Below are positions 8,370 through 16,420 of a DNA stretch of 64,000 nucleotides, piece by piece (position 1 is the stretch's first letter; every line of letters starts with the position of its first letter). The notes beneath the pieces were generated by a model that did no database searches, was not told the DNA's origin, and saw only the letters and a list, made by a program, of their open reading frames with translations. Origin of the DNA: Streptomyces sp. ITFR-16. GTDB lineage: Bacteria; Actinomycetota; Actinomycetes; Streptomycetales; Streptomycetaceae. Location: positions 1,550,001 through 1,614,000 of the forward strand of contig NZ_CP134609.1 in the NCBI RefSeq assembly GCF_031844705.1. The letters run 5' to 3'. The position numbers and the translations under genes were made by a program.

Positions 8370-9276
8370 GACCACCGTCAAGGACAGCGACGGGGCCGGG
8401 GCACCGAAGAAGGACGACGCCCAGGACCTGGCCGGTCTGGAGGCGGGGCTCGACGCGCTCGACGCGGTACGGGTGAGCCGCACACCGGTCCGCCAGGTGC
8501 TGGTGCAGAAGGTGCTGCCCCCGGTGGTGGCGGTCGCCCTGGTGCTCGTCGTCTGGCAGATCCTGATCTGGGCGAAGGTCACCGACGACTACAAGCTGCC
8601 GTCCCCGGCCCATGTCTGGGACGAGGTGGCGGACGCCTGGGCGCAGGGCACCCTGCTCGGCTACATCTGGACCAGCGTCTCGCGCGGTCTGCTGGGCTTC
8701 CTCCTCGCCCTGGTCATCGGCACCCCCCTGGGGCTGCTGGTGTCGCGGGTGAAGGTGGTGCGCGCGGCGATCGGTCCGGTGCTCTCCGGCCTCCAGTCGC
8801 TGCCGTCGGTGGCATGGGTGCCGCCGGCGGTCATCTGGCTCGGGCTGGACGACCGGATGATGTACGCGGTGATCCTGCTCGGCGCCGTCCCCTCGATCGC
8901 CAACGGCCTCGTCGCCGGTGTCGACCAGATCCCGCCGCTGCATCTGCGGGCCGGCCAGACGCTCGGCGCCACCGGTCTGCGCGGCACCTGGCACATCGTG
9001 CTGCCCGCCTCGCTGCCCGGCTATCTGGCGGGGCTGAAGCAGGGCTGGGCGTTCTCCTGGCGCTCGCTGATGGCCGCCGAGATCATCGCCTCCTCGCCCG
9101 ATCTGGGCGTGGGCCTCGGCCAGTTGCTGGAGCAGGGCCGGGAGACCAGCAGCATGTCGATGGTCTTCCTCGCCATCTTCCTGATCCTGATCGTCGGCAT
9201 CGCCATCGACCTGCTCATCTTCAGTCCGCTGGAGCGGTGGGTGCTGCGCAGCCGCGGCCTCCTCGTCAAGAACTGA
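8356..9276 (+). CDS. ssuC: Sulfonate-type ABC transporter permease
   Basis: 306 residues. After a charged 45-residue N-terminal extension comes a six-helix BPD_transp_1 permease: helices include VVAVALVLVVWQILIWA and GLLGFLLALVIGTPLGLL, and the EAA loop is recognisable around LRAGQTLGATGLRGTWHI, which docks with the ATPase. SsuC-like by sequence feel and by operon position. Ends eight bases before the CbiX-like gene. Confidence 0.92.
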   Translation: MASTETTVKDSDGAGAPKKDDAQDLAGLEAGLDALDAVRVSRTPVRQVLVQKVLPPVVAVALVLVVWQILIWAKVTDDYKLPSPAHVWDEVADAWAQGTLLGYIWTSVSRGLLGFLLALVIGTPLGLLVSRVKVVRAAIGPVLSGLQSLPSVAWVPPAVIWLGLDDRMMYAVILLGAVPSIANGLVAGVDQIPPLHLRAGQTLGATGLRGTWHIVLPASLPGYLAGLKQGWAFSWRSLMAAEIIASSPDLGVGLGQLLEQGRETSSMSMVFLAIFLILIVGIAIDLLIFSPLERWVLRSRGLLVKN

Positions 9277-9283
9277 GCCCGTC

Positions 9284-10042
9284 ATGACTGCTCCGGTCCT
9301 CCTCGTCATCGCCCACGGCAGCCGCGATCCGCGGCACGCGGCGACCGTGCACGCGCTCACCGCGCGGGTACGGGCGCTGCGGCCCGGGCTGCGCGTGGAG
9401 ACGGGCTTCCTGGACTTCAACGCGCCCTCGGTGCCGCGGGTCCTGGAACGGCTGGCGGCGCAGGGGGCGCACGAGGTGGTGGCGCTGCCGCTGCTGCTCA
9501 CCCGGGCGTTCCACGCCAAGTCCGACATCCCGGCGGTGCTGCGCGAGGCGCGCGCCAGGCTGCCCCGGCTGCGGGTGCGCCAGGCCGAGGTGCTGGGCCC
9601 CTCGCCGCTGCTGAACTCCGCTCTGGAGCGGCGGCTGTACGAGGCCGGGGTGCGCCCCGGCGACCGGAGTTCGACCGGGCTCGTCCTGGCGTCGGCGGGC
9701 TCCACAGACCCGGAGGCGATCGCAGTGATCGCTGAAATCGCGCGGGAGCTGCGGCACACCGGTTGGTGTTCCGTGCGGCCTGCGTTCGCCTCCGCATCCC
9801 AGCCCCGCACCGAGGACGCGGTACGGGCCCTGCGGGCCGACGGGGTGCGCCGCGTGGCGGTCGCCCCCTATGTGATCGCGCCCGGCCGCCTCCCGGACCG
9901 CATCGCGGCGGGGGCGGCCGAGGCGGGCGCCGATGTGCTGGCGGGGGTGCTGGGTCCTTCGCCGGAGCTGGCGCGGCTGCTGCTGGCCCGGTACGACGAG
10001 GCACGCGTCCCGGCCGCCCGGACGGTTCGGGTCAGCGCGTAG
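9284..10042 (+). CDS. Sirohydrochlorin chelatase-like protein (CbiX family)
   Basis: 252 residues with two CbiX-type halves. The first begins with VLLVIAHGSRDP carrying the metal-binding His, and LLTRAFHAKSDIP holds a second conserved His; the second half restarts at LVLASAGSTDPEA. Such proteins insert Fe(II) or Co(II) into sirohydrochlorin; at the end of a sulfite reductase operon, ferrochelation to make siroheme is the sensible role. The second half has Ser instead of His in its HGS-like motif, suggesting one active half, as in two-domain CbiX/SirB proteins. Last gene of the operon. Confidence 0.88.
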   Translation: MTAPVLLVIAHGSRDPRHAATVHALTARVRALRPGLRVETGFLDFNAPSVPRVLERLAAQGAHEVVALPLLLTRAFHAKSDIPAVLREARARLPRLRVRQAEVLGPSPLLNSALERRLYEAGVRPGDRSSTGLVLASAGSTDPEAIAVIAEIARELRHTGWCSVRPAFASASQPRTEDAVRALRADGVRRVAVAPYVIAPGRLPDRIAAGAAEAGADVLAGVLGPSPELARLLLARYDEARVPAARTVRVSA

Positions 10043-10377
10043 GCGGAGCCGGCCAGGCCTCCTCGCCGTGCGGGATGGCCCGCAGCGCGGGCCGCCGTCG
10101 CAAGCCGGCGGTGGCGACGACTCGTCCGAGCGAGCTTCCCCGCCGATATCGGCCGCCCCGGTCCACCACCCATGCGGACAAGGCCCTTGCGGAATTACCG
10201 GCATATACACAATGGCCTTTTCCTCCCTGCGAGTTGCACGAGGCCGATTCGACTTGGCGGTTCTGCCGGCCGGCTCATTCCACCCCTTTCACGGCTCATC
10301 GACCCATATGACATGAGCACTCCATGCGGTATTCTCCACACGTCAGGATCACCTGACAGGCACTTCAAGGGGGAAAC
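10043..10377. other. 335-base gap between sulfur operon and secreted-protein gene
   Basis: Contains the weak hairpin at 10077-10093 and then a comparatively AT-rich stretch (about 10190-10370) that is likely the promoter region of the next gene. An inverted repeat GTCAGG-ATCA-CCTGAC at 10342-10357 lies about 20 bases before the start codon and just ahead of the ribosome binding site. I see no gene in it. Confidence 0.5.
10077..10093 (+). terminator. Possible terminator after the sulfur operon
   Basis: A 7-bp perfect stem GGCCCGC / GCGGGCC with a three-base loop lies 34 bases after the CbiX-like stop codon. There is no T-run, which is usual in Streptomyces. Weak evidence. Confidence 0.35.
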
Positions 10378-10932
10378 GTGAAGACTTCTGTACGGTTGGC
10401 CGGAATCTGCGCCGTCCTGCTCGCTGCGACTGTGGCCGCGCCTGCCGCATCGGCCGCCGACGGGACCAAGTCGGCGAGTGCCACGGCGATAGCGACCGTG
10501 GATATTCAGGGCGTCCAGGTCGACAAGCAGGCAAGTGACGCAACCAAGAAAATCGTCGGGGCAGATGCGAAGGTGGCCGCGGCGGCCGCCAACGTATGCG
10601 GAGCCGGCTACACCATCTCTGTCAGCGCCGCCCGGTACGGCACGTACGGAACCACGTACACCTGGACCAACGGCAAGACAACGGGAAGCAGTTACTACGA
10701 CAAGCCGATCTGCGCCGTGTTCTTCAATGACACCGGAGTCGCGCACCCCATGCGTCTCAAACTGGCTGACAACTACACGGCCACCCCAGACGTGGAAGAC
10801 TCGGGAACCTTCAGTTCATACGCCGGGCCCTTGTACCAGAACCGCGGCTACTGCGGCCAGGCGTACTCATACATGAAGGTCGGCACCAAGGTCGTCGTCG
10901 ACAACTACCTCACCGTGGGTGCCTGCAACTAG
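10378..10932 (+). CDS. Secreted protein of unknown function
   Basis: 184 residues, GTG start after AAGGGGGAAA. A clear Sec signal peptide (MKTSVRLAGICAVLLAAT...) ends near APAASAADG, about residue 27. The mature protein has four cysteines (in NVCGAG, PICAVF, GYCGQA, GACN), probably two disulfides, and many Tyr/Thr/Gly residues suggesting a small extracellular beta-rich domain. I do not recognise the family. Its stop overlaps the GTG of the next lipoprotein gene, so the two form a coupled pair. Base use is slightly less GC-biased than in the neighbouring operon, which fits an accessory gene. Confidence 0.75.
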   Translation: MKTSVRLAGICAVLLAATVAAPAASAADGTKSASATAIATVDIQGVQVDKQASDATKKIVGADAKVAAAAANVCGAGYTISVSAARYGTYGTTYTWTNGKTTGSSYYDKPICAVFFNDTGVAHPMRLKLADNYTATPDVEDSGTFSSYAGPLYQNRGYCGQAYSYMKVGTKVVVDNYLTVGACN

Positions 10933-11420
10933 TGCAGTCCCCCGCCGGCGTGCTGCGCCCCGCGACTTGGGGCGCGGCACTGCTCATCATCGCGCTGGTC
11001 ACCGGCTGCTCGAACAGTCCGGCTCCATATTCCGCCCCCTCGCCGTCTCCCTCCGGCATGTCGAGCGGTACTCCGAGTGCCGAGGCGACAACTGAGGCGG
11101 ATCCGGAACCGTCACCGGTCATCAGTCACCTGGGGAAGACGAAGATCACTACGCTTGGCGATGTGGAGGTCCGGGTCACTCCCCGTGCGACCGGCTTCGA
11201 TGTCTCCTGCAACGCCGCCAACACCCACGACACGGCTCTGAACATCAGGGTCACTGTCAGCGTGGGGAACGGCACGGACTGGGTGCGGAGCACCACATTT
11301 GATTTCCCGCATGTGGCGGCGGGCAAGGCAGGCCGGGAGACCACGCTCATAGGCGACTCCTACGAAGGCTCCTTGCAGGACGACCCGAAGGTCTACATCG
11401 ACTCAGTCATCAACTACTGA
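10932..11420 (+). CDS. Lipoprotein of unknown function
   Basis: 162 residues from the GTG that overlaps the previous stop (10932); a second in-frame GTG at 10950 is an alternative. A lipoprotein signal LLIIALVTGC places the lipidated Cys near residue 26, followed by a Ser/Pro/Thr-rich linker of about 40 residues. The C-terminal domain (KITTLGDVEVRVTPRATGF onward) has strands like an Ig-like or FxLYD/DUF4352-type extracellular domain; this is only an impression. Encoded with the secreted protein just upstream, so possibly its membrane partner. Confidence 0.7.
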   Translation: MQSPAGVLRPATWGAALLIIALVTGCSNSPAPYSAPSPSPSGMSSGTPSAEATTEADPEPSPVISHLGKTKITTLGDVEVRVTPRATGFDVSCNAANTHDTALNIRVTVSVGNGTDWVRSTTFDFPHVAAGKAGRETTLIGDSYEGSLQDDPKVYIDSVINY

Positions 11421-11457
11421 GAGATGAAGGCGGAGATGGCGTCGAGCCGAGCGGATA

Positions 11458-11494
11458 CAATGCCTCTCTGGAATCTACTCAGAAGAGAGCATTG
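11458..11494 (+). promoter_or_regulatory. Hairpin covering the ribosome binding site of the next lipoprotein gene
   Basis: CAATGC-c-TCTCT (11458-11469) can pair with AGAGAGCATTG (11484-11494): 11 base pairs with a single bulged C and a 14-base loop. The 3' arm contains most of the Shine-Dalgarno region AGAAGAGAG and the first base of the GTG start, so folding would hide the start site. Confidence 0.45.
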
Positions 11495-11817
11495 TGAAGA
11501 AAGCACGCATATGCTTCGTGGCGGCATGCACTCTCCTGGTCGCCTCATGCGGGGGAAGCAGCACGTCTGTCGACACATCCGGCCTGACCGACCGGGAGAA
11601 GGAATGGGTCGAGTTTTCCTACATCCATGAGAAGAACGAAGATGTCAAACGGACGTGGGAACAACTGCCTGCCAAAGGCGTCAAGTCCTACCTTGATCAG
11701 CAGCGCACCCGCCTGTGCGGCGATACGGCGGCACTGATGCAAAGCCTCAAGGAAGCGGGCTACGAGGCGGGCGAAATGCAGGAGTACAAGCAAAAGACCG
11801 CAGAACTCATCTGCTGA
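11494..11817 (+). CDS. Small lipoprotein of unknown function
   Basis: 107 residues, GTG start after AGAAGAGAG. Signal MKKARICFVAACTLLVASC with lipobox Cys at residue 19, then a Gly/Ser/Thr linker and a charged, apparently helical domain (TDREKEWVEFSYIHEKNEDVKRTW ... ALMQSLKEAGYEAGEMQEYK) with two further Cys. The domain resembles DUF732-like or other short helical lipoprotein domains in shape, but I cannot assign a family. The ribosome binding site can be sequestered in a hairpin. Followed by a strong terminator. Confidence 0.72.
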   Translation: MKKARICFVAACTLLVASCGGSSTSVDTSGLTDREKEWVEFSYIHEKNEDVKRTWEQLPAKGVKSYLDQQRTRLCGDTAALMQSLKEAGYEAGEMQEYKQKTAELIC

Positions 11818-11850
11818 CCCCCGTACGGCGGATCGGACCAATCGCTTTCG

Positions 11851-11890
11851 GAGCGAAGGTCCCTGCCGGCGTCGGCAGGGACCTTCGCTC
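11851..11890. terminator. Strong bidirectional terminator between convergent lipoprotein genes
   Basis: A perfect 18-bp stem (11851-11868 with 11873-11890) closing a four-base loop. It sits 34 bases after the rightward lipoprotein and 17 bases past the end of the leftward lipoprotein gene, and would serve both. Confidence 0.9.
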
Positions 11891-11906
11891 CGGTCGGCTG
11901 CTCGCT

Positions 11907-12599
11907 CTACACCACCGCGCCTCCGAGAATTCTCAGGGAGTACTTCTCGTACGCCCGGTGCAGAACCATCACCACCGGCCCCGAGACGAACACGCCGCTG
12001 ACGACGTACTCCTTCTTGATTCCCGTCTCGGCCACCTTCTTCTCGTACAGGGAATCGGTCTCCTTCTTCGCCTGTTCGAGCCACGAAGACGCCTTGCCGT
12101 GGTCGATTCCCACCGCGTCCACCCCGGTGCAAGCGGCAAGGAAGCCAAGGCCGTCGGACTGATTCGTGCTGGTGCCGCACACAAGAGACGACATGTCCTT
12201 GTGATCGGCGTATCCGGCCGAAACCGTCAGCCCGCTTTCGCCGCGCCCATGGACGTATGTCCTCTTCTTCCCGTCGGGCATCTCCTGCTCGACGGGCTCG
12301 TCCAACTTCAGCTTCCAGTTCTTCGCAAGCCGGGCGAGGAATTCCTTCCCGGTGTATCCGGCGGTCATCGTGTCCGCCGCGCCCAAGCTGGGCCGCTCGT
12401 CGTCGGCTACCGCGTGCTTCGGTAGATCGGCGGCACGCGGCGCAGTCCGCGCCTTGGAAGGCTCCGGCTCAGGCGCCACGGCCTTCGGATGCTCGGACGC
12501 TGCCGTTCCGGGGCCGCTGCGGCTGCAGGAGGCGGCTCCCGCCGCGCCGATGACGACACTCATCAGCACGACGGGAACACGGAGGGCGGCGCGAATCAC
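11907..12599 (-). CDS. Lipoprotein of unknown function, third gene of secreted operon
   Basis: 230 residues from GTG at 12599, which overlaps the stop of the transglycosylase-like gene (GTGA), a translational coupling that fixes the start. Lipobox GAAGAASC puts the lipid anchor at about Cys 25, followed by a Pro/Glu/Ala-rich linker. The C-terminal domain (from about residue 85) is mixed alpha/beta with two Cys (SLVCGTST and LAACTGVD) and ends in a hydrophobic strand VVSGVFVSGPVVMVLH. No family recognised. Tight linkage suggests it works at the membrane with the large secreted protein encoded just before it. Confidence 0.75.
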   Translation of the reverse strand: MIRAALRVPVVLMSVVIGAAGAASCSRSGPGTAASEHPKAVAPEPEPSKARTAPRAADLPKHAVADDERPSLGAADTMTAGYTGKEFLARLAKNWKLKLDEPVEQEMPDGKKRTYVHGRGESGLTVSAGYADHKDMSSLVCGTSTNQSDGLGFLAACTGVDAVGIDHGKASSWLEQAKKETDSLYEKKVAETGIKKEYVVSGVFVSGPVVMVLHRAYEKYSLRILGGAVV

Positions 12600-15592
12600 A
12601 AGCCACCGTCGACAAGGGCGCACGCGCCGGGGTCGGCGTTCAGGAACGGAACGAAGGCGATCGCGTCGAACACCACGTTGTCGTCTCCGGTGCCGCCCTT
12701 CTGGATGTTGTCCATCTCGATCCGGCCACCCTTCCAGAAGCTGAAGGTGCCCATCTCGAACCAGGTCTCTCCGCCCGCGCTGCGCGTTCCCTGGTTGACG
12801 TTGCAGTAGTCGGCCTTCGCTCCGGCCGTGTTGTCGCCCGGGATGAAGTCGTACCGGACGGTTGCTTCCGCGCCATGGCTGGGCAGGTGGAGAAAGACCT
12901 TGTAGCGCTCGCCGGGCTGGTCGCCGGAAGGAAGCGACTTCGGGTTGACCTGCCACCGGCCGGTGATCCTGTGGAAGACCTCCGGGTAGTCGTAGCTGTG
13001 CGTGAAGTACAGATGGTGGTCGTACCCGGCGCCGAGCTGGTGAAGGTCGATGTTGGCAATGTACGGGGTGGCGCGGAAGCTGCTGTCTTCCCTCTGGGTG
13101 GTGATGTTGTCACCGACCTGGAGGGTGAACTTCCCGTCCCAGGCTCCTTCGAAATCCCCGCAGCCGTAGGTGTCCTCGTGCTCTCCGAGATCATCGACGA
13201 TGATGGCATTGGTGTAGACGCTCGGATGGTCGATGCACGGGCCGTGGTCGTACTTGCTCTGGAGTGCCGGTTCCGACGAGCCGAGCGAGTAGCTGAGGTT
13301 CTCGGTGCTGGAGTTGCCGGCACCCTGCCCGCCTATCCATTCCACGGCCTTGCCCCAGAAGCACAGGTTGTTCCAGCTCGGGCACGGGTCGGCCGCGGCC
13401 GGGTCGCACACGTTGGACGAGTCACAGAACAGTCCGTACGGGGGAGTCTTGAGGACGCTCAACGGCATGTCGGGCTTGGCGTACGATTCTTCGCTGTTCC
13501 AGGTCAGCTGCGGGACTTCCGCCCAGCCGAGAATCTTCTCCGAGTAGTTCCACTCGCCGGGGCGGGACGCGTCGTCGTAGCTGTAGCGCAGGAACGCCTT
13601 ACGGTCGGCAGGGTAGCTCGGGTTGATCGGGTTGTTGAAGAAGCCCAGGCCGGCGGTGCTGCCGACGGTGTAGACGCCGGAGTTGTAGCCCCACAGCGCC
13701 ATGTACCAGTTCTCGATGTAGGCCGGGCTGCCACTGTTGGCATTCATGCCCAGGTCCTTGAGCTGGTTCCACTTCTCGCCCAGGATCTGCAGACCCGCGG
13801 CGATGTTCGCCGCGTAGTCCGTGGTGACGGCACCCGCGTGCAGGGTGTCCAGCTGCTCGGCGTACGCCGCGTTCATGCCGGTCGTGACCTGGGCGATGCC
13901 GTAGCCGCAGTCGGCCACGCTCGCGTCGGGATAGCCGTGGATGCCGTTCCCGTTCCCGAGCCAGTCGGACCTGGTGACGTTGCCCGAGTCACCGTTCATG
14001 GAGTGCCAGGACGCCTGCTTGAAGTTGGACTCCTGGGCGAGGATGCCCAGCATGACCTGCGCGGGAATCTCGCCTCCGCCGGTCAGCTGCGGCTTGGGGA
14101 ACAAACCCTGCGGGGTGTAGGCGCCCAGGCCGGTGTCGTGCCAGTCCGCCGGACGCGAGACCGTCAGTCTGCCGTGAACAGCCTGGTCGACAGCCCACTC
14201 GACCTGGTTGGCGCTGGCCTGGAGCGCCTGGCGCTTGGGGTCGTTGCGCTTGACGATGCAGGGGGTCTCCATCCGCTCGACCTTGCCGTGGACGGCCGCA
14301 CCGGCGCCGGACAGGCACTTCGTCTCCGGGCCGCCCTCACCGCAGTTGAGCGGATCGTCGTCGTCGGACATGGCGAACGCGGTCGGGCCCATCGGCAGCG
14401 ACTCGTCCGGCTTCGGCCGCTTGCGGTCGGCGTCCACGAGCTTGGTGGCCTTCGCACCCGTCTTCAGCGCGGTCGCCTTGACGGTCAGCGATCCGGCCCC
14501 CTTGGCCTGGGACGAGCCGACACCCTCGGTTATGCCCTTCATCTGCTCGGAGAACACCGAGTGGGTCACCAGGTGGCCGAGCCGCGAGATCCCGGCCACA
14601 CGGCCGTCCACCGCGTGCTTGGCGAGTCCCGGGGCCTTGCCGGTGTCGATTCCCTTCACGTCACCGACGACCGCGTCGCCGGCGGCCACGGGCAGGAGCT
14701 TCACCTCGCCCTTCGGAGCCCGGCCCAGCTCGGTGAAGGACTTGCCGTCGAAGCGGGAGATGACGCTGCTCCCGCCCTCGACCGTGCCGACGTCCACGGC
14801 GCCGTTCTTCGAGGCGGTCAGCGCGAACATCGGGCCGGGCACCTTGGAGAGCTTGCGGGCGGACAGCTTCGTCTTCCCGTTGTCCTTCAGGTCGACGAGG
14901 TTGCCGGCGAGGACGCCGACGGTGCCCTTCTGCGTGGGCGTGACGTGCGTCAGGTAGCCGTCGACAGCGCGGCGGGAGGACACCGATCCGGTGGTCGCGT
15001 CGACCGAGATCACCGTTGTCGAGCCGACGGACGTGTCCGTGGCCGAACTGGAGGTGAACGCCACCTCGTCGCCCGCGCCGCAGCCCGGCGTGAAGTACGC
15101 CAGCTGCACCCGGTCGGGAACCTCGGTGACCTTGCCGTCGGAAAGACGGATCACCGCGGCGAACGCACCGCTCGCGTACGCACCGGCCTTGTTGGACCAG
15201 ACCGAGGGGGCGTAGACCGCTGCCGCGTAGTTCCCCGAACCCGTGGTGCAGACGTAGCCTGTCCACGGGCCGACCTCGGACAGTTCCTTGCGGTTGAGAC
15301 GGGCGATCTCGTAGAAGGAGAACCCGTCGCTCTCCCGCGCGGCAAGGATGTGCAGTCCCTCGGCGTCGCCGGTGGCCTGCACGATCGCGTCCGTCGAAGA
15401 GGCGTAGTCCGCCCCCAGGTCCGAGCTGGGGGCGGAGAACAGGCGTGATGTGGTCTCTGCGGCCGCAGGGGCCGGTGTGGCCGGTGCGCTCTCCGCGGAA
15501 GCCAGCGGGACCAGAGCGGCGGACGCCGCCAGCACGCTCATGACCACCAGCGGGTTCTTGGACAAAGATCGCATGAAACGTCTTCTTCGCAT
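12596..15592 (-). CDS. Large secreted lytic-transglycosylase-like protein with C-terminal golvesin-like domain
   Basis: 998 residues; ATG at 15592 follows AAGGAAA and lies nine bases after the stop of the DUF2690 gene. A twin-Arg-rich, long signal peptide ends near LASAESAP. Residues about 50-400 look like beta-propeller blades (repeated short strands). Around residue 505-520, IPAQVMLGILAQESNFKQAS with the Glu in the expected catalytic position, and later GYGIAQVTTGM, match SLT-type lytic transglycosylases that cleave peptidoglycan. The C-terminal about 140 residues (KVFLHLPSHG ... GTFSFWKGG ... NVVFDAIAFVP) resemble golvesin C-terminal-like carbohydrate-binding domains. Acts outside the cell; peptidoglycan or polysaccharide remodelling is the likely role. 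Confidence 0.8.
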   Translation of the reverse strand: MRRRRFMRSLSKNPLVVMSVLAASAALVPLASAESAPATPAPAAAETTSRLFSAPSSDLGADYASSTDAIVQATGDAEGLHILAARESDGFSFYEIARLNRKELSEVGPWTGYVCTTGSGNYAAAVYAPSVWSNKAGAYASGAFAAVIRLSDGKVTEVPDRVQLAYFTPGCGAGDEVAFTSSSATDTSVGSTTVISVDATTGSVSSRRAVDGYLTHVTPTQKGTVGVLAGNLVDLKDNGKTKLSARKLSKVPGPMFALTASKNGAVDVGTVEGGSSVISRFDGKSFTELGRAPKGEVKLLPVAAGDAVVGDVKGIDTGKAPGLAKHAVDGRVAGISRLGHLVTHSVFSEQMKGITEGVGSSQAKGAGSLTVKATALKTGAKATKLVDADRKRPKPDESLPMGPTAFAMSDDDDPLNCGEGGPETKCLSGAGAAVHGKVERMETPCIVKRNDPKRQALQASANQVEWAVDQAVHGRLTVSRPADWHDTGLGAYTPQGLFPKPQLTGGGEIPAQVMLGILAQESNFKQASWHSMNGDSGNVTRSDWLGNGNGIHGYPDASVADCGYGIAQVTTGMNAAYAEQLDTLHAGAVTTDYAANIAAGLQILGEKWNQLKDLGMNANSGSPAYIENWYMALWGYNSGVYTVGSTAGLGFFNNPINPSYPADRKAFLRYSYDDASRPGEWNYSEKILGWAEVPQLTWNSEESYAKPDMPLSVLKTPPYGLFCDSSNVCDPAAADPCPSWNNLCFWGKAVEWIGGQGAGNSSTENLSYSLGSSEPALQSKYDHGPCIDHPSVYTNAIIVDDLGEHEDTYGCGDFEGAWDGKFTLQVGDNITTQREDSSFRATPYIANIDLHQLGAGYDHHLYFTHSYDYPEVFHRITGRWQVNPKSLPSGDQPGERYKVFLHLPSHGAEATVRYDFIPGDNTAGAKADYCNVNQGTRSAGGETWFEMGTFSFWKGGRIEMDNIQKGGTGDDNVVFDAIAFVPFLNADPGACALVDGGL

Positions 15593-15600
15593 GATTTTCC

Positions 15601-16149
15601 TTAAAGCCAGTCCGTGCAACTGCCGTGCAGAGCAGGGAGGCTCACGTCGACCGGCTTGTCCCCGCTGGCGGTGGGGTCCTGGATGATGTATCTCATCGGC
15701 TGGGGATCGAACTGGGCGTCGACGTCGTTCCAGCACGCCTTCGCCGACGTCTTCTTCCAGTTCCGCATCTTGGTGTAGGCGCCTGCCACGCCGTCGCCGA
15801 GAAGGCCCGCCGTGTCGGCGGCCTGGATACCGCCGTCGGGATCACGCGTCGTCCACAGCGTCAGGTACACATAGTCGGGCGACGTGTCGAGATCACGTGC
15901 AACTTTCGCCCATACCCCCTGGCAGAGCGGTGACCACATCAGCCGCACCGAGACCGACTCGTCCGGCTCGGTCACCTGCTGAAGGATCTCGGCGTCTTCG
16001 TCACACCCCATCTCAATGGGGTCCTTTCCCGAACACGTGGATCGAAAGCAGTCGACCGCCGCGGCGGGGGACGCCTGGATGCCTTGGAGGGCCCCCGTCA
16101 GCAGCGCCAGGGCTGCCGCGGCCGGCCCCCATCTTCGTATGCCGTGCAC
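15601..16149 (-). CDS. Secreted DUF2690 family protein
   Basis: 182 residues from GTG 16149, chosen because AGGTGA lies at proper distance and a Sec signal (GPAAAALALLTGALQGIQAS...) follows directly; longer in-frame starts at 16155, 16212 and 16260 exist. After cleavage the mature part begins VDCFRSTCSGKDPIEMGC, then SVSVRLMWSPLCQGVWAKV, a good match to DUF2690 (C...C-x-G-K-D-P...G-C, later R-x-S-x-x-C-x-x-x-W-A). Function of the family is unknown. First gene of a leftward operon with the transglycosylase-like protein nine bases downstream. Confidence 0.82.
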   Translation of the reverse strand: MHGIRRWGPAAAALALLTGALQGIQASPAAAVDCFRSTCSGKDPIEMGCDEDAEILQQVTEPDESVSVRLMWSPLCQGVWAKVARDLDTSPDYVYLTLWTTRDPDGGIQAADTAGLLGDGVAGAYTKMRNWKKTSAKACWNDVDAQFDPQPMRYIIQDPTASGDKPVDVSLPALHGSCTDWL

Positions 16150-16420
16150 ACACATCACCTCAGATATTTCTTCTCCGTGCCGCACGAGCGCGGCACGGAC
16201 GGCCGTATTCATGTCCCTGCCGCCCCTGCGCCACTTGGGGCGCCGGGGAGACAGGCGCATCTTACGCGAACACGCTTGCGATTAAGGGGTGTTATTGAGC
16301 TCCCTGCCTGCGCGGATACCGAAGCCGGACATGTCGCCGCAGTGCACCTCATAGGTGGTGTGCGCGCAGCCCAAGGCCCTTTCCCGGAGTCACATTCCGC
16401 GCCGGACTACTGTTCCCCTC

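Noticed and set aside
12875..15448. An 857-codon plus-strand open frame opposite the transglycosylase-like gene
   Set aside because: No motifs; repetitive V/G/R/D composition; the minus strand has signal peptide, SLT-like motif, ribosome binding site and gene coupling.
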